In this document: positions 47,801 to 58,836 of the stretch, in pieces
How the letters are laid out: every line of letters starts with the position of its first letter
Position numbering within the stretch: position 1 is the first letter of the stretch
Source of the DNA: Planococcus citri
Lineage: Eukaryota; Arthropoda; Insecta; Hemiptera; Pseudococcidae
Assembly (NCBI RefSeq): GCF_950023065.1
Contig: NC_088680.1
Span: 40,040,559 to 40,104,558 of the forward strand
Direction of reading: 5' to 3'
DNA: 64,000 nucleotides
Notes under the pieces: model-generated
Told to the model about the DNA's origin: nothing
Database searches by the model: none
Seen by the model: the letters and a program-made list of their open reading frames with translations, nothing else
Translations under genes and position numbers: made by a program

Positions 47801-50345
47801 AATTGTACATTCGTCATTGAAAAAATTTGGGTTTAATTTAACCAAATATCAGAGTAATTCTAACAAATTTCTCAAATCATTAGACCCATCACTAATCGAA
47901 CCTCTCAAGCAGAGAGTGATTGGTGGTGATGATTGTTCGTTTGTAGGCTTATTAGGCCTGATTTGGTCACCTGAGAGTGATAAATTATCAATAAATATTA
48001 AACTGGATCAAATACCAGAAATAATAACAAAAAGAGTCATGTTGAGTGACATTTCGAAAATTTTCGATATTTTGGGAATTTTAACTCCTGTTTTAATTAC
48101 TGGAAAAATTCTCCTACAAACATTATGGAAAGAAGGTAGAGAATGGGATGAGCCCATTTCTGCTGATTTATCAAAAGATTATTTGGAATATCGTGAGGAA
48201 TTGCCTCTCTTAGTAGGGTATAATATACCTAGGTGCTATGCACTAACAAAATGTGTCAAAATTAGACAATTAATTGGATTTTGCGATGCATCAACGAGTG
48301 CATATTGTGCTGTAATTTACGTTCGTACAATAGATGAAAATGGCAATATTTTTGTCTCATTTGCATGCTCAAAAACTAGAGTTGCACCTATAAAAACGAT
48401 ACAGCCTATACATAGGCTCGAATTGATGGCAGCTGAATTGCTGGCTAATTTGATAAACAGGTTACAAGATATCCTGAAAATAAATGAATTTTATTGCTTT
48501 TCGGATTCTCAAGTTACTTTGGCTTGGTTAAAAATGGATCCACTCAAATTGAAATTATTCGTTTCGAACAGAGTAATAAAAATTTTGGCATTGGCCAAAA
48601 CTGAGAATTGGTCCTATATTTTAGGAACAAACAACCCAGCCGATCTAGGAACTCGCGGAGTTTCAGCAAGATCATTTATTCAAAATTTGTTATGGCTATC
48701 TGGGCCAAAATTTCTCTCAGATGAAAATTCATTTAAAGAGAATATTTCGTTGAAAGGTGAAAATATACCTATTCGAAAATTACCAGAATTGAAACATGAA
48801 AAGTCAAGTCTGAGTATTACAAAAGATTCGTCCATAATTTTGACCTTGGTTGAAAATATATCATCATGGTATAAAATCGTTTCTATCGTTGGCTATATTC
48901 GCCGATTTATTCTCTGCTTGAAAAAACGAGTAAGAGATAAAATAGGAAAGAAAAAGGCTGTGGCTACTTCGCCTGTTAAAGCTTGCATACAAAGCTATCC
49001 AAGGTTATCCGTTTCAGAACGAAGAGAAGCGTTCTATTGCATTATTGCATTCGTTCAACGTGAACATTTCGATGAAGAATATTGGAGATTACATGCCAAA
49101 ACAGGCATACAGAGAACTAGTAAATTGTTCTCTCTCGATGTATTTTTAGATACACATAATGTAATGCGAGTTGGTGGTAGGTTATCTGCTTCAAACTTCT
49201 CGTATGATAAGAAGCATCCCATTGCGGTGCATGCTACTTCTACCTTTATTCGTTCGTATGTACGTATGGTACATGAAAGATATTATCACGCATCTCGATC
49301 GTTTGTACTGAATTATGTACGAGGTCAATTTTGGGTAGTAGGAAACCTGATTTTGATTATTAAAAATGTATTTAGAAATTGTGTAATATGCACACGTCAC
49401 AACGCTCGTTTAATGGAGCAAATTATGGGAGATTTACCTCCTGAAAGAACAAAAATTCAAAGACCATTTTCGTGTATAGGTGTTGACCTATCAGGTGCAG
49501 TTTCTATGAAATGTACCAATCACAGGTCTTACAAAATTTACAAGGCATACATTGTCTTTTTCGTATGCTTCAGTACTAGAGCAGTACATATTGATCTCGT
49601 TGAAGATCTGACTTCCGAGGCATTTTTAAATTGTCTTGAGAGATTCGTGAGTAGAAGAGGGTTACCTCGCGTTATCTATTCAGATAACGGAACAAATTTC
49701 ATCGGACTTCGTAATTTTCTACAAAGTAGTAGATATAATCAATTCGTTGATGAAAACTTGATAGAATGGAAAACTATCGCTCCTCGCAGCCCACATCAAG
49801 GGGGATTGTGGGAATCGGCAGTAAAGGCCGGAAAATCGTTACTAGCCAAAGCTATTGGCAATCAAACATTGAATGTGTTTGAATTGAACACAGTTCTATC
49901 CAAGGTCGAATGTATTCTTAATTCGAGACCAATTGCATATAAAAAATGCAATCAATTTGTTGAACCCCTAACTCCGGGGCATTTTTTAATCGGATCTTCA
50001 TTCCATGAAATTCCTACATTGGATGAAGAAAATTTAAATATCAAATTACGATATCGTTTGTGGACCAGAATTGTGGAATCATTCTGGACAATCTGGAAAA
50101 GAGATTATTTGAACCAATTACAAGTTCGTTCCAAATGGAAAAAGAATGAGAAAATTCTCAAGATTGATGATGTAGTACTACTTCGTACTCAAGGAGAAAA
50201 ATCCTTCAGCTGGCCAATGGGCATAGTTGTAGGTACCTACCCAGATAAAAAGGGTGTCGTGCGAAATGCCGATATTCGATTGGCTAATGGCACAGTTCGT
50301 AAAACGAGTATTCAAAATCTCGCCTTGTTACCAATTAATGGTTAA
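44889..50345 (+). CDS. gag-pol: BEL/Pao Gag-Pol polyprotein, copy 2 (1,818 aa)
   Basis: Open from Met1 to stop with the same domains and residue numbers as copy 1: Gag with two CCHC-type knuckles, D544 protease, RT (D876, Y952-V-D-N955), RNase H (D1133, E1178, D1206, D1252), integrase (H1462, H1467, C1498, C1501; D1533, D1599, E1642) and a DUF5641-like tail. The proteins differ only at residue 1236, Thr in copy 1 (codon at 25439) and Ala here (codon at 48594), between the third and fourth RNase H acidic residues. The shared N955 cannot be a read error private to one copy. Met9 (44913) is again the better-context start. Confidence 0.96.
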   Translation: MKIIHYPTMSPEDAAAAREAALEKAKEDLKRDRRLLIRNLIANHEMVSIQISDANEQASEALLNEISTNIEQWRADLDMLAKINTELCDFIDPEWTVEQIAANDDEICSEYQTSRFEMNNLIGKFRTIESKFRLEQEKNDRQSGRATYSKRSFGGGHTSLYFDAPVINPMLKIQDIPVPKFDGIYKNYPDWHEEFINIVHRNENLDDYQRMFLLKRALVGKAEHFLKDFGTKGELYKSALDAIEFSYDNRRRIIAEHLAALFDSPAIKVPTLRDSLDELNRTIRGLKVCGINTDALSPVITFMVSRKLPEKIRLDWENSIQEKSKYPEHTKLFEFLQNRCFAYETATASASSSSSSSSSVPVNESSKTKVQSKLVKSSGSVPAKKSFAADSSSSKSVGRLPPKCLCCGDLHYLNQCAIFCCKSVNDKFEFVKAHSLCLKCFNPNHKVGDCKRYDCAKCKGRHNILLHREPNNGSSGPNTQTSSNNLGHNTNQSSESGNSTGSGSASTTNTSACAFASSRSVILSTAIVKVQGKNGVTLGRVLFDQGSEASLISREFCEKANLKVVKSQVTTNLVGINDNSKELTHSSRFVLKSRYNSFSIVIDADVINKIPCSVSQHDISKIVEDFNSLSFGESKDLLPHSNVDILLGNEYVEFIFEEKRRFVESLCLRDSKFGVIVSGAIKKASFLAERKPFCGLSNTELSVQFDHFVNSDKFTENNSKNDELITEYALIDKHFEETYSIDPESGKFVISLPLKSSVENLKGSFHRVRNIYLKSEKRRSEIAKKGYVDILNEYIKLGHLCTLEGNPKENAYFIPHHLVSKTTTSGVSFRLVFNASFLDELGTSLNDHFLNGPPIQRDLFAIILSFRLYIIAICADIFRMYRSIWIAKQDWHLQTIFYRFEPNEVLKLAELTTLVNGIGPAMFLATKCLNKVGELIKKSSPKAAQSIQDEFYVDNWMSGAMDENSAIELQKIVHSSLKKFGFNLTKYQSNSNKFLKSLDPSLIEPLKQRVIGGDDCSFVGLLGLIWSPESDKLSINIKLDQIPEIITKRVMLSDISKIFDILGILTPVLITGKILLQTLWKEGREWDEPISADLSKDYLEYREELPLLVGYNIPRCYALTKCVKIRQLIGFCDASTSAYCAVIYVRTIDENGNIFVSFACSKTRVAPIKTIQPIHRLELMAAELLANLINRLQDILKINEFYCFSDSQVTLAWLKMDPLKLKLFVSNRVIKILALAKTENWSYILGTNNPADLGTRGVSARSFIQNLLWLSGPKFLSDENSFKENISLKGENIPIRKLPELKHEKSSLSITKDSSIILTLVENISSWYKIVSIVGYIRRFILCLKKRVRDKIGKKKAVATSPVKACIQSYPRLSVSERREAFYCIIAFVQREHFDEEYWRLHAKTGIQRTSKLFSLDVFLDTHNVMRVGGRLSASNFSYDKKHPIAVHATSTFIRSYVRMVHERYYHASRSFVLNYVRGQFWVVGNLILIIKNVFRNCVICTRHNARLMEQIMGDLPPERTKIQRPFSCIGVDLSGAVSMKCTNHRSYKIYKAYIVFFVCFSTRAVHIDLVEDLTSEAFLNCLERFVSRRGLPRVIYSDNGTNFIGLRNFLQSSRYNQFVDENLIEWKTIAPRSPHQGGLWESAVKAGKSLLAKAIGNQTLNVFELNTVLSKVECILNSRPIAYKKCNQFVEPLTPGHFLIGSSFHEIPTLDEENLNIKLRYRLWTRIVESFWTIWKRDYLNQLQVRSKWKKNEKILKIDDVVLLRTQGEKSFSWPMGIVVGTYPDKKGVVRNADIRLANGTVRKTSIQNLALLPING

Positions 50346-50583
50346 ATTTTTTTTTGAATTTGTAATATCGATTGATGTAATTTTAATCACTTTAATATTT
50401 CGTGTCATTTTATGTAAATGAACATGTTGATTTTCGAATTTTTTAATTATGTATTTCGAATGTATTTGTATGATGCGTAATCTTTGTAAACTTGCATTTT
50501 TCCCCTGTTGATATTTTGATACTGTTTTTTGTATTCGTTGTTGTTTTTTATTATTTTTTAATTGTTAATTTCTTCTTTAATTA

Positions 50584-50604
50584 GAAGGAGGTTTGACCTC
50601 CTTC
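50584..50604 (+). other. Hairpin abutting the polypurine tract
   Basis: Same perfect 9-bp stem and TTG loop as at 27429-27449. The 3' untranslated region (50346-50614) differs from copy 1 at 50536 (C, where copy 1 has A at 27381). Confidence 0.7.
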
Positions 50605-50612
50605 GGGGGGAA
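50605..50612 (+). promoter_or_regulatory. Polypurine tract
   Basis: GGGGGGAA two bases before the 3' LTR. Confidence 0.85.
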
Positions 50613-50614
50613 TA

Positions 50615-50872
50615 TGTTGGGGTATTAATTACCATTAGTATTCGTTTATACTTGGCGATGTTCGTGCCGAATCGTTATCTGTAGTTCAGCAAATGTTCTC
50701 GCATCATTATTCTCGTACTTCGAGTAACTTGTATTTTTCTATCCGACTAAATGGTCTGTTTTATCGTGTGTACTTTTGTGCAATTATGTTGTTTCGTTAA
50801 TTAAACTATTTCGTTCGTCGTTCGAATTTATTTCAAGTTTTATTTTTCGTATTTTTTACTATGAAAGAAACA
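50615..50872 (+). repeat. 3' LTR, BEL copy 2 (258 bp)
   Basis: Three differences from the copy 1 3' LTR: CTTGG for CTCGG, GTTCAG for GTTTAG, TTTCAAG for TTTGAAG. It keeps the three bases that separate both 3' LTRs from both 5' LTRs. Confidence 0.96.
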
Positions 50873-50877
50873 AAGCA
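50873..50877. other. Target-site duplication, right, BEL copy 2
   Basis: AAGCA; the satellite monomer resumes with CCTATGATTTG. Confidence 0.92.
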
Positions 50878-51235
50878 CCTATGATTTGTGGAGACTTGGT
50901 CAGTGATTTTCAAGAAATATCAAAATGGCCGTATGAGTTGAGTACGGCATTTTGTGAATGATGGAAAAAGGTGAAAATTTCCACTTACAAAACAACTATG
51001 ATTTGTGGAGACTTGGTCAGTGATTTTCAAGAAATATCAAAATGGCCGTATAAGTTGAGTACGGCATTTTGTGAATGATGGAAAAAGGTGAAAATTTCCA
51101 CTTACCAAGCACCTATGATTTGTGGAGACTTGGTCAGTGATTTTCAAGAAATATCAAAATGGCCGTATAAGTTGAGTACGGCATTTTGTGAATGATGGAA
51201 AAAGGTGAAAATTTCCACCTACAAAACAACTATGA

Positions 51236-53021
51236 TTTGTGGAGACTTGGTCAGTGATTTTCAAGAAATATCAAAATGGCCGTATAAGTTGAGTACGGCA
51301 TTTTGTGAATGATGGAAAAAGGTGAAAATTTCCACTTACCAAGCACCTATGATTTGTGGAGACTTGGTCAGTGATTTTCAAGAAATATCAAAATGGCCGT
51401 ATAAGTTGAGTACGGCATTTTGTGAATGATGGAAAAAGGTGAAAATTTCCACTTACCAAGCACCTATGATTTGTGGTGACTTGGTCAGTGATTTTCATAA
51501 AATATCAAAATGGCCGTATAAGTTGAGTACGGCATTTTGTGAATGATGGAAAAAGGTGAATTTTCATAAAATATCAAAATGGCCGTATAAGTTGAGTACG
51601 GCATTTTGTGAATGATGGAAAAAGGTGAAAATTTCCACTTACCAAGCACCTATGATTTGTGGAGACTTGGTCAGTGATTTTCATAAAATATCAAAATGGC
51701 TGTATAAGTTGAGTACGGCATTTTGTGAATGATGGAAAAAGGTGAAAATTTCCACTTACCAAGCACCTATGATTTGTGGAGACTTGGTCAGTGATTTTCA
51801 TAAAATATCAAAATGGCCTTATAAGTTGAGTACAGCATTTTGTGAATGATGGAAAAAAGTGAATTTTCATAAAATATCAAAATGGCCGTATAAGTTGAGT
51901 ACGGCATTTTGTGAATGATGGAAAAAGGTGAAAATTTCCACTTACCAAGCACCTATGATTTGTGGAGACTTGGTCAGTGATTTTCAAGAAATATCAAAAT
52001 GGCCGTATAAGTTGAGTACGGCATTTTGTGAATGATGGAAAAAGGTGAATTTTCATAAAATATCAAAATGGCCGTATAAGTTGAGTACGGCATTTTGTGA
52101 ATGATGGAAAAAGGTGAAAATTTCCACTTACCAAGCACCTATGATTTGTGGAGACTTGGTCAGTGATTTTCAAGAAATATCAAAATGGCCGTATAAGTTG
52201 AGTACGGCATTTTGTGAATGATGGAAAAAGGTGAAAATTTCCAATTACCAAGCACCTATGATTTGTGGAGACTTGGTCAGTGATTTTCATAAAATATCAA
52301 AATGGCCGTATAAGTTGAGTACGGCATTTTGTGAATGATGGAAAAAGGTGAAAATGTCCACTTACCAAGCACCTATGATTTGTGGAGACTTGGTCAGTGA
52401 TTTTCATAAAATATCAAAATGGCCGTATAAGTTGAGTACGGCATTTTGTGAATGATGGAAAAAGGTGAAAATTTCCACTTACCAAGCACTTATGATTTGT
52501 GGAGACTTGGTCAGTGATTTTCATAAAATATCAAAATGGCTGTATAAGTTGAGTACGGCATTTTGTGAATGATGGAAAAAGGTGAAAATTTCCACTTACC
52601 AAGCACCTATGATTTGTGGAGACTTGGTCAGTGATTTTCAAGAAATATCAAAATGGCCGTATGAGTTGAGTACGGCATTTTGTGAATGATGGAAAAAGGT
52701 GAAAATTTCCACTTACAAAACAACTATGATTTGTGGAGACTTGGTCAGTGATTTTAATAAAATATCAAAATGGCCGTATAAGTTGAGTATGGCATTTTGT
52801 GAATGATGGAAAAAGGTGAAAATTTCCACTTACCAAGCACCTATGATTTGTGGAGACTTGGTCAGTGATTTTCATAAAATATCAAAATGGCCGTATAAGT
52901 TGAGTACGGCATTTCGTGAATGATGGAAAAAGGTGAATTTTCAGAAAATATCAAAATGGCCGTATAATTTGAGTACGGCATTTTGTGAATGATGGAAAAA
53001 GTTGAAAATTTCCACTTACCA
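51236..53021. repeat. Right-flank counterpart of 41720-43505
   Basis: Offset 9,516, with the marker variants given for the partner segment. Agreement stops near 52970-53020, where TATAATTTG and AAAAGTTGAAAATTTCC variants appear. Confidence 0.78.
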
Positions 53022-55440
53022 AGCACCTATGATTTGTGGAGACTTGGTCAGTGATTTTCATAAAATATCAAAATGGCCGTATAAGTTGAGTACGGCATTT
53101 TGTGAATGATGGAAAAAGGTGAAAATTTCCACTTACCAAGCACCTATGATTTGTGGAGACTTGGTCAGTGATTTTCAAGAAATATCAAAATGGCCGTATG
53201 AGTTGAGTACAGCATTTTGTGAATGATGGAAAAAGGTGAAAATTTCCACTTACAAAACAACTATGATTTGTGGAGACTTGGTCAGTGATTTTCAAGAAAT
53301 ATCAAAATGGCCGTATAAGTTGAGTACAGAATTTTGTGAATGATGGAAAAAGGTGAAAATTTCCACTTACCAAGCACCTATGATTTGTGGAGACTTGGTC
53401 AGTGATTTTCATAAAATATCAAAATGGCCGTATAAGTTGAGTACGGCATTTTGTGAATGATGGAAAAAGGTGAATTTTCATAAAATATCAAAAAGGCAGT
53501 ATAAGTTGAGTATGGCATTTTGTGAATGATGGAAAAAGGTGAAAATTTCCACTTACCAAGCACCTATGATTTGTGGAGACTTGGTCAGTGATTTTCAAGA
53601 AATATCAAAATGGCAGTATAAGTTGAGTACGGCATTTTGTGAATGATGGAAAAAGGTGAAAATTTCCACTTACCAAGCACCTATGATTTGTGGAGACTTG
53701 GTCAGTGATTTTCAAGAAATATCAAAATGGCCGTATAAGTTCAGTACAGCATTTTGTGAATGATGGAAAAAGGTGAAAATTTCCACTTACCAAGCACCTA
53801 TGATTTGTGGAGACTTGGTCAGTGATTTTCAAGAAATATCAAAATGGCCGTATAAGTTGAGTACGGCATTTTGTGAATGATGGAAAAAGGTGAAAATTTC
53901 CACTTACCAAGCACCTATGATTTGTGGAGACTTGGTCAGTGATTTTCATAAAATATCAAGATGGCGGTATAAGTTGAGTACGGCATTTTGTGAATGATGG
54001 AAAAAGGTGAAAATTTCCATTTACCAAGCACCTATGATTTGTGGAGACTTGGTCAGTGATTTTCAAGAAATATCGAAATGGTTGTATAAGTTCAGTACAG
54101 CATTTTGTGAATGATGGAAAAAGGTGAAAATTTCCACTTACCAAGCACCTATGATTTGTGGAGACTTGGTCAGTGATTTTCATAAAATATCAAAATGGCC
54201 TTATAAGTTGAGTACGGCATTTTGTGAATGATGGAAAAAAGTGAATGTTCATAAAATATCAAAATGGCCGTATAAGTTGAGTATGGCATTTTGTGAATGA
54301 TGGAAAAAGTTGAAAATTCCCACTTACCAAGCACCTATGATTTGTGGAGACTTGGTCAGTGATTTTCAAGAAATATCAAAATGGCCGTATAAGTTGAGTA
54401 CGGCATTTTGTGAATGATGGAAAAAGGTGAAAATTTCCACTTACCAAGCACCTATGATTTGTGGAGACTTGGTCAGTGATTTTCATAAAATATCAAAATG
54501 GCCGTATAAGTTGTGTACGGCATTTTGTGAATGATGGAAAAAGGTGAAAATTTCCACTTACCAAGCACCTATGATTTGTGGAGACTTGGTCAGTGATTTT
54601 CAAGAAATATCAAAATGGCCGAATGAGTTGAGTACGGCATTTTGTGAATGATGGAAAAAGGTGAAAATTTCCACTTACCAAGCACCTATGATTTGTGGAG
54701 ACTTGGTCAGTGATTTTCATAAAATATCAAAATGGCCGTATAAGTTGAGTATGGCATTTTGTGAATGATGGAAAAAGGTGAAAATTTCCACTTACCAAGC
54801 ACCTATGATTTGTGGAGACTTGGTCAGTGATTTTCAAGAAATATCAAAATGGCCGAATGAGTTGAGTACGGCATTTTGTGAATGATGGAAAAAGGTGAAA
54901 ATTTCCACTTACCAAGCACCTATGATTTGTGGAGACTTGGTCAGTGATTTTCATAAAATATCAAAATGGCCGTATAAGTTGAGTATGGCATTTTGTGAAT
55001 GATGGAAAAAGGTGAAAATTTCCACTTACCAAGCACCTATGATTTGTGGTGACTTGGTCAGTGATTTTCAAGAAATATCAAAATGGCCGTATGAGTTGAG
55101 TATGGCATTTTGTGAATGATGGAAAAAGGTGAAAATTTCCACTTACCAAGCACCTATGATTTGTGGAGACTTGGTCAGTGATTTTCATAAAATATCAAAA
55201 TGGCCGTATAAGTTGAGTACGGCATTTTGTTAATGATGGAAGAAGGTGAATTTTCATAAAATATCAAAATGGCCGTATAAGTTGAGTACGGCATTTTGTG
55301 AATGATGGAAAAAGGTGAAAATTTCCACTTACCAAGCACCTATGATTTGTGGAGACTTGGTCAGTGATTTTCAAGAAATATCAAAATGGCCGTATAAGTT
55401 GAGTACGGCATTTTGTGAATGATGGAAAAAGGCGAAAATT

Positions 55441-56736
55441 TCCACTTACCAAGCACCTATGATTTGTGGAGACTTGGTCAGTGATTTTCATAAAATATCA
55501 AAATGGCCGTATAAGTTGAGTACGGCATTTTGTGAATGATGGAAAAAGGTGAAAATTTCCACTTACCAAGCACCTATGATTTGTGGAGACTTGGTCAGTG
55601 ATTTTCAAGAAATATCAAAATGGCCGTATGAGTTGAGTACGGCATTTTGTGAATGATGGAAAAAGGTGAAAATTTCCACTTACCAAGCACCTATGATTTG
55701 TGGAGACTTGGTCAGTGATTTTCAAGAAATATCAAAATGGCCGTATAAGTTGAGTACGGCATTTTGTGAATGATGGAAAAAGGTGAAAATTTCCACTTAC
55801 CAAGCACCTATGATTTGTGGAGACTTGGTCAGTGATTTTCATAAAATATCAAAATGGCCGTATAAGTTGAGTACGGCATTTTGTGAATGATGGAAAAAGG
55901 TGAAAATTTCCACTTACCAAGCACCTATGATTTGTGGAGACTTGGTCAGTGATTTTCAAGAAATATCAAAATGGCCGTATGAGTTGAGTATGGCATTTTG
56001 TGAATGATGGAAAAAGGTGAAAATTTCCACTTACAAAACAACTATGATTTGTGGAGACTTGGTCAGTGATTTTAATAAAATATCAAAATGGCCGTATAAG
56101 TTGAGTATGGCATTTTGTGAATGATGGAAAAAGGTGAAAATTTCCACTTACCAAGCACCTATGATTTGTGGAGACTTGGTCAGTGATTTTCATAAAATAT
56201 CAAAATGGCCGTATAAGTTGAGTACGGCATTTCGTGAATGATGGAAAAAGGTGAATTTTCAGAAAATATCAAAATGGCCATATAAGTTGAGTACGGCATT
56301 TTGTGAATGATGGAAAAAGGTGAAAATTTCCACTTACCAAGCACCTACAATTTGTGGAGACTTGGTCAGAGATTTTCAAGAAATATCAAAATGGCCTTAT
56401 AAGTTGAGTACAGCATTTTGTGAATGATGGAAAAAGGTGAATTTTCATAAAATATCAAAATGGCCGTATAAGTTGAGTACGGCATTTTGTGAATGATGGA
56501 AAAAGGTGAAAATTTCCACTTACCAAGCACCTATGATTTGTGGAGACTTGGTCAGTGATTTTCATAAAATATCAAAATGGCAGTATAAGTTGTGTACGGC
56601 ATTTTGTGAATGATGGAAAAAGGTGAAAATTTCCACTTACCAAGCACCTATGATTTGTGGAGACTTGGTCTGTGATTTTCATAAAATATCAAAATGGCCG
56701 TATAAGTTGAGTACGGCATTTTGTGAATGATGGAAA
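55441..56736. repeat. Block C segment R, copy 1 (1,296 bp)
   Basis: Matches 57541-58836 at an exact offset of 2,100. Markers are TTTTAATAAAAT, ATTTCGTGAATG, TTTTCAGAAAAT, CTACAATTTG, GGTCAGAGATT and GGTCTGTGATT. They diverge after 56736, where two consecutive short monomers with AAAGTGAATGTTCAT follow. Confidence 0.85.
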
Positions 56737-57540
56737 AAAGTGAATGTTCATAAAATATCAAAATGGCCGTATAAGTTGAGTACGGCATTTTGTGAATGAT
56801 GGAAAAAAGTGAATGTTCATAAAATATCAAAATGGCCGTATAAGTTGAGTACGGCATTTTGTGAATGATGGAAAAAGGTGAAAATTTCCACTTACCAAGC
56901 ACCTATGATTTGTGGAGACTTGGTCAGTGATTTTCATAAAATATCAAAATGGCTGTATAAGTTGTGTACGGCATTTTGTGAATGATGGAAAAAGGTGAAA
57001 ATTTCCACTTACCAAGCACCTATGATTTGTGGAGACTTGGTCAGTGATTTTCAAGAAATATCAAAATGGCCGAATGAGTTGAGTACGGCATTTTGTGAAT
57101 GATGGAAAAAGGTGAAAATTTCCACTTACCAAGCACCTATGATTTGTGGAGACTTGGTCAGTGATTTTCATAAAATATCAAAATGGCCGTATAAGTTGAG
57201 TATGGCATTTTGTGAATGATGGAAAAAGGTGAAAATTTCCACTTACCAAGCACCTATGATTTGTGGTGACTTGGTCAGTGATTTTCAAGAAATATCAAAA
57301 TGGCCGTATGAGTTGAGTATGGCATTTTGTGAATGATGGAAAAAGGTGAAAATTTCCACTTACCAAGCACCTATGATTTGTGGAGACTTGGTCAGTGATT
57401 TTCATAAAATATCAAAATGGCCGTATAAGTTGAGTACGGCATTTTGTGAATGATGGAAAAAGGTGAATTTTCATAAAATATCAAAATGGCCGTATAAGTT
57501 GAGTACGGCATTTTGTGAATGATGGAAAAAGGTGAAAATT

Positions 57541-58836
57541 TCCACTTACCAAGCACCTATGATTTGTGGAGACTTGGTCAGTGATTTTCATAAAATATCA
57601 AAATGGCCGTATAAGTTGAGTACGGCATTTTGTGAATGATGGAAAAAGGTGAAAATTTCCACTTACCAAGCACCTATGATTTGTGGAGACTTGGTCAGTG
57701 ATTTTCAAGAAATATCAAAATGGCCGTATGAGTTGAGTACGGCATTTTGTGAATGATGGAAAAAGGTGAAAATTTCCACTTACCAAGCACCTATGATTTG
57801 TGGAGACTTGGTCAGTGATTTTCAAGAAATATCAAAATGGCCGTATAAGTTGAGTACGGCATTTTGTGAATGATGGAAAAAGGTGAAAATTTCCACTTAC
57901 CAAGCACCTATGATTTGTGGAGACTTGGTCAGTGATTTTCATAAAATATCAAAATGGCCGTATAAGTTGAGTACGGCATTTTGTGAATGATGGAAAAAGG
58001 TGAAAATTTCCACTTACCAAGCACCTATGATTTGTGGAGACTTGGTCAGTGATTTTCAAGAAATATCAAAATGGCCGTATGAGTTGAGTATGGCATTTTG
58101 TGAATGATGGAAAAAGGTGAAAATTTCCACTTACAAAACAACTATGATTTGTGGAGACTTGGTCAGTGATTTTAATAAAATATCAAAATGGCCGTATAAG
58201 TTGAGTATGGCATTTTGTGAATGATGGAAAAAGGTGAAAATTTCCACTTACCAAGCACCTATGATTTGTGGAGACTTGGTCAGTGATTTTCATAAAATAT
58301 CAAAATGGCCGTATAAGTTGAGTACGGCATTTCGTGAATGATGGAAAAAGGTGAATTTTCAGAAAATATCAAAATGGCCATATAAGTTGAGTACGGCATT
58401 TTGTGAATGATGGAAAAAGGTGAAAATTTCCACTTACCAAGCACCTACAATTTGTGGAGACTTGGTCAGAGATTTTCAAGAAATATCAAAATGGCCTTAT
58501 AAGTTGAGTACAGCATTTTGTGAATGATGGAAAAAGGTGAATTTTCATAAAATATCAAAATGGCCGTATAAGTTGAGTACGGCATTTTGTGAATGATGGA
58601 AAAAGGTGAAAATTTCCACTTACCAAGCACCTATGATTTGTGGAGACTTGGTCAGTGATTTTCATAAAATATCAAAATGGCAGTATAAGTTGTGTACGGC
58701 ATTTTGTGAATGATGGAAAAAGGTGAAAATTTCCACTTACCAAGCACCTATGATTTGTGGAGACTTGGTCTGTGATTTTCATAAAATATCAAAATGGCCG
58801 TATAAGTTGAGTACGGCATTTTGTGAATGATGGAAA
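57541..58836. repeat. Block C segment R, copy 2 (1,296 bp)
   Basis: Tandem-type duplicate of 55441-56736. Its right end merges with the segment also present in block B (28563-29307), so its two ends have different histories. Confidence 0.85.

Larger units (their letters stand above)
44278..50872 (+). mobile_element. BEL/Pao LTR retrotransposon, copy 2 (6,595 bp, structurally complete)
   Basis: Same length, ends, target duplication and coding capacity as copy 1, exactly 23,155 bp downstream. Left flanks of the two copies agree over at least 850 bp with 2 differences found. Right flanks agree in monomer order apart from one extra monomer here. Own LTRs differ at 6 positions, and three 5'/3' LTR differences are shared with copy 1. 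It therefore most likely arose by duplication of a satellite segment that already contained the element, not by new insertion. Confidence 0.96.

Noticed and set aside
21123..50872. Two independent insertions into a preferred AAGCA target
   Set aside because: Shared flanks, the exact 23,155-bp spacing and shared 5'/3' LTR differences are explained by one insertion plus duplication.
50776..50961. Plus-strand 61-codon frame crossing the 3' LTR/satellite junction
   Set aside because: A chance frame through the LTR end into a monomer.
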